Below are positions 5,639-10,512 of a stretch of 10,512 nucleotides of DNA, in pieces. How positions within the stretch are numbered: the first letter of the stretch is position 1; the number at the start of each line of letters is the position of its first letter. The position numbers and the translations under genes were made by a program. The stretch is taken from positions 1 to 10,512 of the forward strand of contig DAIJ01000003.1 of assembly GCA_002498725.1 (NCBI GenBank), written 5' to 3'. A model generated the notes under the pieces. That model did no database searches and was not told the origin of the DNA. It worked only from the letters and a program-made list of their open reading frames with translations. The stretch is from Euryarchaeota archaeon UBA23 (GTDB lineage Archaea > Thermoplasmatota > Poseidoniia > Poseidoniales > Thalassarchaeaceae).

Positions 5639-6631
5639 GTGAAATTGAGTGTAGATGTAGTTATTGAGACACGCTCACTTTGCAAGATGTATGGTCCTCA
5701 CCTTGCTTTAGATAATGCAGATTTATCGCTTCCAAGAGGTGCTATTGGGATATTGGGACCTAATGGTGCAGGCAAATCTACTCTTTTCAAATGCTTACTT
5801 GGTCTTATCAAAACGACGTCTGGCGAGGGCACTGTTCTTGGTTATGACATAAGGACTGAGGGAGATATGATCAGGTCAAGAATTGGTTACATGCCAGAAT
5901 ATGATTCATTAGATCCTTCATTAAATGCTATTGATCAAGTAAGATATGCTGGAGAATTATTGGGAATGAATCCAGGTCAAGCAATGCAAAGGGCTCATGA
6001 AGTTCTAGAATACGTTGGACTACGCGATCAGCGTTATAGGAAAATAGAGTCATTTAGCACAGGAATGAAGCAGGCCACAAAACTCGCATGTGCTATAGTT
6101 CACGATCCAGAAATTCTGATTTGTGACGAACCGACAAATGGTCTCGACCAACGTGCTAGAGATTTCATGTTACAGACTCTGAAGAGAACTGTAAACGAGG
6201 GGGGAGGAACTGTTCTGATGTCTGGTCACGTAATGGATGACATCCAGGAAGTATGTGACAGAATAGTAATGATGCACAAGGGCAAAGTCGTAGTTCAAAG
6301 GGATATAGAAGATCTTGCAAGCCAAATTGATAGAGAAGTTGAGGCCGTAATTTGGGGGGGGGCAAGTCGTATGGAAAAGGCTCTCATTGATGGCGGTCTT
6401 CGTGTTCGTAGGCTAGGTCGTGTTATGAGAGTGACAATTGAGACTGAGGACACCATTTCTCGGATTTTAGAAATAGCCGCAGAAATTAATGTTCAAGTAC
6501 GTGAACTTCGTGAATACGAACCGGATCTAGAAGATATTTTCCTTCTTATAATGAATAAGCTTGGAGCTAATATTAAGGGCACTTCTGACTTAATGACGGA
6601 AGCACATACTGGAGGTGAATCTGTTGAATAA
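5639..6631 (+). CDS. ABC transporter ATP-binding protein (ABC-2 exporter type), first of two
   Basis: A 330-residue cytoplasmic ATPase that would power a membrane permease. Walker A is GPNGAGKST (40-48). The Q-loop region is GYMPEYD, with Glu87 in place of Gln as is common in this subgroup. The signature is FSTGMKQ (139-145), Walker B is ILICDEP (159-165), the D-loop is GLD (168-170) and the switch His is H197 in MSGHVMDD. About 115 residues after the ATPase core resemble the C-terminal extension found in CcmA/NatA/DrrA-like proteins and are probably regulatory. The GTG start at 5639 is tentative; a TTG at 5645 is possible, and only a weak GGTG precedes either. It overlaps the permease gene. 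A run of nine G (6354-6362) lies in the extension. The substrate cannot be told from sequence. Confidence 0.88.
   Translation: MKLSVDVVIETRSLCKMYGPHLALDNADLSLPRGAIGILGPNGAGKSTLFKCLLGLIKTTSGEGTVLGYDIRTEGDMIRSRIGYMPEYDSLDPSLNAIDQVRYAGELLGMNPGQAMQRAHEVLEYVGLRDQRYRKIESFSTGMKQATKLACAIVHDPEILICDEPTNGLDQRARDFMLQTLKRTVNEGGGTVLMSGHVMDDIQEVCDRIVMMHKGKVVVQRDIEDLASQIDREVEAVIWGGASRMEKALIDGGLRVRRLGRVMRVTIETEDTISRILEIAAEINVQVRELREYEPDLEDIFLLIMNKLGANIKGTSDLMTEAHTGGESVE
6354..6362 (+). repeat. G9 homopolymer inside the first ABC ATPase gene
   Basis: Nine consecutive G read in frame as Trp-Gly-Gly followed by GCA (residues 239-242). It is far longer than any other G run in this AT-rich window. Gain or loss of one G would shift the frame within the C-terminal extension, after all ATPase motifs. 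Confidence 0.9.
6611..6618 (+). promoter_or_regulatory. Full-consensus ribosome-binding site fixing the permease start
   Basis: GGAGGTGA lies inside the end of the upstream ATPase gene, five bases before a TTG at 6624. The GTG at 6615 falls inside the site itself and is therefore an unlikely start. The same GGAGGTGA occurs at 7622-7629 (7 bases before its ATG) and at 8567-8574 (6 bases before its ATG), so this organism uses it consistently for internal operon genes. Confidence 0.8.
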
Positions 6632-7640
6632 TGATGAATCTCAACTTGACATAGCATCGGGTAAGACAAGAATGGAGGTTGCATATGGTTCTGGTGATGG
6701 AGATGATGATGCTAAGGCTGTAGTTGCCCGTAAGGCTAGTTTAGGGGTCCTTTTTGAACAGGTTTATCGTCCATGGAATGGAGATTTAGGCCCTAGATGG
6801 GTTCGCAATTATGCTATTTTTAGGCACCATGTATATGGTATATTTTCATCTAAAGGGCATCGATATTACAATCCATTTGTTCGCTTATCGATCCTCGTGA
6901 TTTTTCTCAGTTCTTTAACGCCAATAGCCATGATTTTTCTTTCGTCTACTATACCCGGAGAAGCATCAGAATGGTTGACTAGAATGTGGGGCATAAATCG
7001 ATACAACCTTTGGGGTCAAGTCTTAGGATATTATCCTAGGAATCTGTGTATGTGGCCACTACTTACCGCTTTAGTTGTTGGTGGTATGATTTCTGACGAT
7101 AGGAAAAATGGTACTAGTGCTATATACTTCTCACGTCCTGTGACAAGAACTGATTACACTGTAATGAAATTTCTTAGTGCATCAACAGTTCTTGGTTTTG
7201 TAATTGTATTTTCTTACATGTTGTATTATTCCACATCAATTGTATTTAGAGGAGAAGGTTGGGCATTCTTAATTGATACATTACCTATGTTCTTAGGCGG
7301 TCTATTTGCTGGTATTCTATTAGTGTTTACTTACACATCTATTGGTATGGCATTATCAAGTATAAGTCAAAGTAGGTTCTTTGCTGCCATAGCATTTTTA
7401 TCAATAATATTTGGTACTAAATTAATGGCATTCTTGGTAGAAATTGTTTTTGAAACATCTATCCTTTACATGCTCAGTCCATATGATTCCTTAGCTCATA
7501 TAGGGCAATGGCTGGTTGGCATTCCTCCTAATTATGATCATTCAATAGCTTTCTCTATTGTGTCCATTTTGTTATACAATGCAGCATCAATAGGACTCTT
7601 GGTTAGTCGAGTTAGTACCTTGGAGGTGACTAGAGAATGA
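6624..7640 (+). CDS. ABC-2 type permease, first of two
   Basis: A membrane protein of 338 residues from a TTG start chosen because a full GGAGGTGA lies five bases upstream. An ATG at 6672 would shorten it by 16 residues. A polar, acidic cytoplasmic leader of about 80 residues comes first. About six hydrophobic segments follow (roughly 86-108, 143-157, 187-205, 222-245, 252-275, 306-328). Between the second and third lies the ABC-2 family pattern DDRKNGT...SRPVTRTDY (158-178), which in this family marks the cytoplasmic loop contacting the ATPase. It overlaps the upstream ATPase stop and shares ATGA with the next ATPase, so translation is likely coupled. It probably pairs with the ATPase upstream. 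Export is the usual direction for this family; the cargo is unknown. Confidence 0.85.
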   Translation: MNNDESQLDIASGKTRMEVAYGSGDGDDDAKAVVARKASLGVLFEQVYRPWNGDLGPRWVRNYAIFRHHVYGIFSSKGHRYYNPFVRLSILVIFLSSLTPIAMIFLSSTIPGEASEWLTRMWGINRYNLWGQVLGYYPRNLCMWPLLTALVVGGMISDDRKNGTSAIYFSRPVTRTDYTVMKFLSASTVLGFVIVFSYMLYYSTSIVFRGEGWAFLIDTLPMFLGGLFAGILLVFTYTSIGMALSSISQSRFFAAIAFLSIIFGTKLMAFLVEIVFETSILYMLSPYDSLAHIGQWLVGIPPNYDHSIAFSIVSILLYNAASIGLLVSRVSTLEVTRE

Positions 7641-8581
7641 CAACAGAAAGTAATACACCAGCAGTAGTCATTGATCATTGCTCAAAATGGTATGGTAATG
7701 TTATTGGAATAAACGATATTTCCCTTGCAATAGACGGTGGCGTCACAGGTATTTTAGGACCCAATGGCGCAGGAAAATCTACTCTGTTTAAATTACTGAT
7801 GGGGCGTCTAAAACCAAGTTCAGGAAGTGTTCGTTTGTTTGGTGTTGACCCTTGGGAAAGTACATCTCCTTACCGTCGTATCGGATATGTTTCAGAAACT
7901 GAGAAAATGTATGACTGGATGACTGGACATGATTTCGTATCAACTCTTGCTAGGCTTCATGGCATGACTCGAGAGGAGGCTAATTCCCGTGCCGAACATG
8001 TGATGGATTTTGTAGGCCTAGCTGATGTGCAACATAAGGAAATAGGAAAATACAGTAAGGGCATGAGGCAGAGAGTAAAAATTGCTCATGCACTTGTACA
8101 TGATCCTGATTTAATTGTTTTAGATGAACCATTACATGGCTGTGATCCTATTGCTAGAACTAGTATAATGAGCGTAATAAGAGATCTAGGAGAACAAGGT
8201 AAGACAGTACTTGTTTCTAGTCATATTTTAGATGAAATCGAGAGAATTACTGAACAGATTGTTATCCTTCATAACGGTCGACTACTAGCTCTCGGTAATC
8301 TTCATGCAATTCGCGATTTATTAGATAAACACCCACATCGCATATTGATCAGAACAGATCACCCTAGGGATCTTGCATCTGCTTTTGTGGGATCTAAACC
8401 TGTATATGGGGTGCGTTTTTCTGAGGATGATGCACTTGAGATCTTGACTAATGATCTTTCAGAGGCTCACTCCATTCTACCTGAGATTATAGTTAAATCA
8501 GGAATCAAAGTTCATTCAATAGAGAATCCAGATGACAATCTTGATTCTCTATTGAAATATCTAGTAGGAGGTGATTCCTGA
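7637..8581 (+). CDS. ABC transporter ATP-binding protein (ABC-2 exporter type), second of two
   Basis: A 314-residue ATPase with Walker A GPNGAGKST (41-49), Q-loop region GYVSETEKM, signature YSKGMRQ (139-145), Walker B LIVLDEP (159-165), D-loop GCD (168-170) and switch His H196 in SSHILDE. The C-terminal extension (about 220-314) is unlike the first ATPase in detail but similar in place and length. The start is secure: an ATG in an ATGA overlap with the permease stop, seven bases after GGAGGTGA. It is paralogous to the ATPase at 5639, and both keep every catalytic motif, so they could act as a heterodimer or each serve its own permease. Confidence 0.92.
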   Translation: MTTESNTPAVVIDHCSKWYGNVIGINDISLAIDGGVTGILGPNGAGKSTLFKLLMGRLKPSSGSVRLFGVDPWESTSPYRRIGYVSETEKMYDWMTGHDFVSTLARLHGMTREEANSRAEHVMDFVGLADVQHKEIGKYSKGMRQRVKIAHALVHDPDLIVLDEPLHGCDPIARTSIMSVIRDLGEQGKTVLVSSHILDEIERITEQIVILHNGRLLALGNLHAIRDLLDKHPHRILIRTDHPRDLASAFVGSKPVYGVRFSEDDALEILTNDLSEAHSILPEIIVKSGIKVHSIENPDDNLDSLLKYLVGGDS

Positions 8582-10236
8582 TGGATAAACAGGGGCGTAG
8601 TCTTTCTGAAACAGTATGGACAAGACTTGATCGAAAGGCTGGTGCAATTACAGAATTAACCGTTAGACAACTTAGACATAGAATCTCAACATGGGTGGTT
8701 TTAGGTGTTGGTATGTTGATGATTATGATGTTATCAGCATTCTACGTAGACGCCGTAAGAGATGGTTTTGAACCAATAGATAATGATGGCGATTCAGAGG
8801 ATTGGGATGGCGACGGATATCCTCTTGGCCAAGAGAGAAAATTTGGAACTAGTGATTGGGACCCTGAACAATACCCCGGATCTGGATCTTATGTTCAAGA
8901 TGGCTCAATTGAGTGGGGTGATGACATAAGAACTCATACTGGTAATCATACTTGGGAATATGTAACTGGCATATTTACACCGATTTGGATCGATGAGTCG
9001 TATCAAGGAGATCGTTGGAGTATGATCCTTGATTTTGATAGTGTCAATTTTTGTGAAGAAGAAAATGATGCTTCCGAATTCATGAATTCTTGGTCTGTTG
9101 GTTGGGGAGGAGGTTGTGAATTTGAAAACGGAGACTATGCATTCCAAGAAGTCCGATTTAGAGGCGAAGGTACACTCAGAGTACCACGAGGCCACTATGC
9201 AGGCTGGGGTCATATGACCGATGTCTTTGATGTAGAACCTGAACCGGCTTCAAATTACATCAATGAAGACGATTTAGACTGGAATGGTAACGCACTGCAA
9301 TCTCAAGGATTTGATGACGATGGAGACTGTTTACGTGATGATTGGAATTTGGGTCCTGAATCTGACTTTTGGTTTGATAAAGACGATAATAATAATGGCA
9401 GAGACTGCGATGTCATCTATGTACTTGGTGTTGATGGGGTAACTGTAGTCAACATAATCGCTGATGAGAATGTAGACGAAGACCCTGATGATGAGAAATT
9501 ACTTGGAGAGAGTAATCATAGAGGATTCATAGTAGCAGTAGGTAAGATTGCATTTGTAATGATACTTTCAATTTTCCTTCCTCTATTCCTTGCTTTAGGC
9601 CTCGTTCGTGATGAAACTGAGAATGGTACTCTACATTATCTTCTTTCTAAACCGATTCATCGAGGAGAATTCATTACCTATCGAATATTAGGATATTTAC
9701 TAATTTCAGGAACATTTGTGTTCCTCATGTCTCTAATTATGGCCTCTGTTACCTCTTTACTTGGACCCGGTGATTCGATAATTAGGTTTGGAGATATAGT
9801 GGTGTGGGTTGGTATAGCATTTGCTACTATACTTGCTTTGACTGCTTATGGTGCATTATTCAATACATTAGGGTTGATATCATCTCGATATGGAGTCTAT
9901 ATTGCTCTTGTAATAGGAATTTATGAGTTTGTAATGGCCGTAATGACACTCTCTGGAGCGACGTTAGTGCCGGTACTTTCAATTTCTCATTGGACATTAC
10001 AACTTGTAGATTCAATTGTACTCATAGTTTGGGACGATACTCTCTTCATGGACATGATGTCAAATGCCTTCGGTTATGATACTATACTAGGTTTCTTTTG
10101 GTCCCCCCCAGCCCATACTTTAGGTACAGAGAATCCTTATGTTTCAGCTATAATCTCAGTTATTGTTTTGATTTTTATTACGGTATCTATGATATTCTTT
10201 GCTCAATCATTGTTCAAGCGCAGGGAGATAATGTGA
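8581..10236 (+). CDS. ABC-2 type permease with large acidic extracytoplasmic insert, second of two
   Basis: A 551-residue membrane protein. One membrane helix (about 38-58) is followed by about 255 residues that must lie outside the membrane, then roughly five or six helices (about 316-342, 368-392, 406-430, 437-461, a possible one at 471-485, and 517-541). After the second helix comes the ABC-2 pattern RDETENGT...SKPIHR (343-361). The insert is Asp/Glu/Trp/Gly-rich and has calcium-binding-like stretches: DNDGDSEDWDGDG (67-79), DDDGDC (245-250) and DKDDNNNGRDCD (266-277), plus four Cys (158, 179, 250, 276) that might form disulfides. The calcium and disulfide readings are inference. The ATG overlaps the upstream TGA by one base, and GGAGGTGA ends six bases before it. 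The other permease here lacks such an insert, so the two halves are not equivalent. Confidence 0.87.
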   Translation: MDKQGRSLSETVWTRLDRKAGAITELTVRQLRHRISTWVVLGVGMLMIMMLSAFYVDAVRDGFEPIDNDGDSEDWDGDGYPLGQERKFGTSDWDPEQYPGSGSYVQDGSIEWGDDIRTHTGNHTWEYVTGIFTPIWIDESYQGDRWSMILDFDSVNFCEEENDASEFMNSWSVGWGGGCEFENGDYAFQEVRFRGEGTLRVPRGHYAGWGHMTDVFDVEPEPASNYINEDDLDWNGNALQSQGFDDDGDCLRDDWNLGPESDFWFDKDDNNNGRDCDVIYVLGVDGVTVVNIIADENVDEDPDDEKLLGESNHRGFIVAVGKIAFVMILSIFLPLFLALGLVRDETENGTLHYLLSKPIHRGEFITYRILGYLLISGTFVFLMSLIMASVTSLLGPGDSIIRFGDIVVWVGIAFATILALTAYGALFNTLGLISSRYGVYIALVIGIYEFVMAVMTLSGATLVPVLSISHWTLQLVDSIVLIVWDDTLFMDMMSNAFGYDTILGFFWSPPAHTLGTENPYVSAIISVIVLIFITVSMIFFAQSLFKRREIM

Positions 10237-10255
10237 GTTTTTCAGAGGTCGAATT

Positions 10256-10512
10256 ATGGATAAATTCCAAGGCGATTTAAGGGATTTCTGGAGATTTGAC
10301 ATTCTACCACCAGTTCATCGCTTATCTTGGTGGTGGTGGTGGGTTCTAGTTCTAATTCCAGATCCTAAAAATCCGAGTAGATCTAAGCAATTGATGGTAC
10401 TTTGGTCAAGTAAGGACACCTCAGCAATTCGCGTTAGTGGACATTGGTGGACTCCTGGAGCTAGTAGACGTATAGATGATCATGGAGGACATACCATGTC
10501 TGGTATGGTTTG
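10256..10512 (+). CDS. Unrecognised protein, N-terminal part only
   Basis: An open frame of 85 codons runs from an ATG at 10256 to the right edge. It starts 19 bases after the permease stop and is preceded by AGAGGTC six bases upstream, so it is probably the next gene of the ABC operon. The protein begins MDKFQGDLRDFWRFDILPP, has five consecutive Trp (25-29, coded by five TGG in a row, 10328-10342) followed by VLVLIPDP, and then charged and Trp/His-rich sequence (GHWWTPG at 62-68). There is no classic signal peptide and I do not recognise a family. The Trp run followed by a short hydrophobic stretch could be a membrane-interface or beta-strand segment. Function unknown. Confidence 0.7.
   Translation, partial: MDKFQGDLRDFWRFDILPPVHRLSWWWWWVLVLIPDPKNPSRSKQLMVLWSSKDTSAIRVSGHWWTPGASRRIDDHGGHTMSGMV

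Noticed and set aside
5896..5901. Missing Q-loop glutamine in the ATPases (Glu87 in both)
   Set aside because: Substitution at this position, as in GYLPE-type sequences, is common in the CcmA/NatA-like ABC-2 ATPase subgroup, so it is not evidence for loss of function.
7024..7038. 15-bp palindrome TAGGATA-T-TATCCTA
   Set aside because: It lies within the permease coding sequence (residues around LGYYPR) and needs no regulatory explanation; its position inside a gene makes chance likely.
10098..10280. Open frame spanning the end of the last permease and the start of the next gene
   Set aside because: It runs out of frame through the last membrane helix of the permease; the downstream ATG at 10256 with its own SD is the better-supported gene.

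Overview
The window looks like a chromosomal segment of an uncultured, fairly AT-rich marine euryarchaeon. My best guess is Marine Group II/Poseidoniales or a relative. The archaeal assignment rests on an archaeosine-type tRNA-guanine transglycosylase with a C-terminal PUA domain, an aconitase-X protein of the kind used in the archaeal modified mevalonate pathway, and repeated GGAGGTGA ribosome-binding sites. The marine-group guess is weaker. It rests on the acidic, Asp/Glu/His-rich extracytoplasmic regions with small Cys-framed motifs, and on gene style, not on a phylogenetic marker.

Layout. (1) Positions 1-1041, minus strand, open at the left edge: a zinc/manganese-type ABC substrate-binding lipoprotein (ZnuA-like) whose metal-chelating loop is greatly enlarged. 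(2) Positions 1042-1129: a very AT-rich divergent promoter region with inverted repeats. (3) Positions 1130-1555, plus strand: a NikR-like ribbon-helix-helix metalloregulator with a rearranged metal site, probably the sensor for the divergent uptake gene. (4) Positions 1574-1594: a perfect 10+1+10 palindrome, then 1638-3383 a one-chain aconitase X (large plus swivel domain; probable phosphomevalonate dehydratase), overlapping by one base with 3383-5548, tgtA. (5) Positions 5549-5638: a short gap with an 18-bp perfect palindrome. (6) Positions 5639-10236: four tightly coupled genes in the order ATPase, ABC-2 permease, ATPase, ABC-2 permease, most likely one exporter or two related ones. (7) From 10256 to the right edge: the start of an unrecognised gene, probably in the same operon.

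The genes fall into three themes: metal uptake and its control, two housekeeping enzymes (isoprenoid lipid precursor and tRNA modification), and an export ABC system of unknown substrate. There is no sign of a mobile element, CRISPR array, rRNA or tRNA. No gene-free stretch exceeds 100 bases.

The points I find most worth a second look are: the loss of two of the four zinc ligands in the TgtA catalytic domain together with an unusual middle region; the altered metal site of the NikR-like regulator next to a zinc-binding protein; the perfect palindromes in front of acnX and the ABC operon; a nine-G run inside an ABC ATPase gene; and the large acidic extracytoplasmic insert in the last permease. 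None of these proves a new system. Together they are lineage-specific variants of known families.
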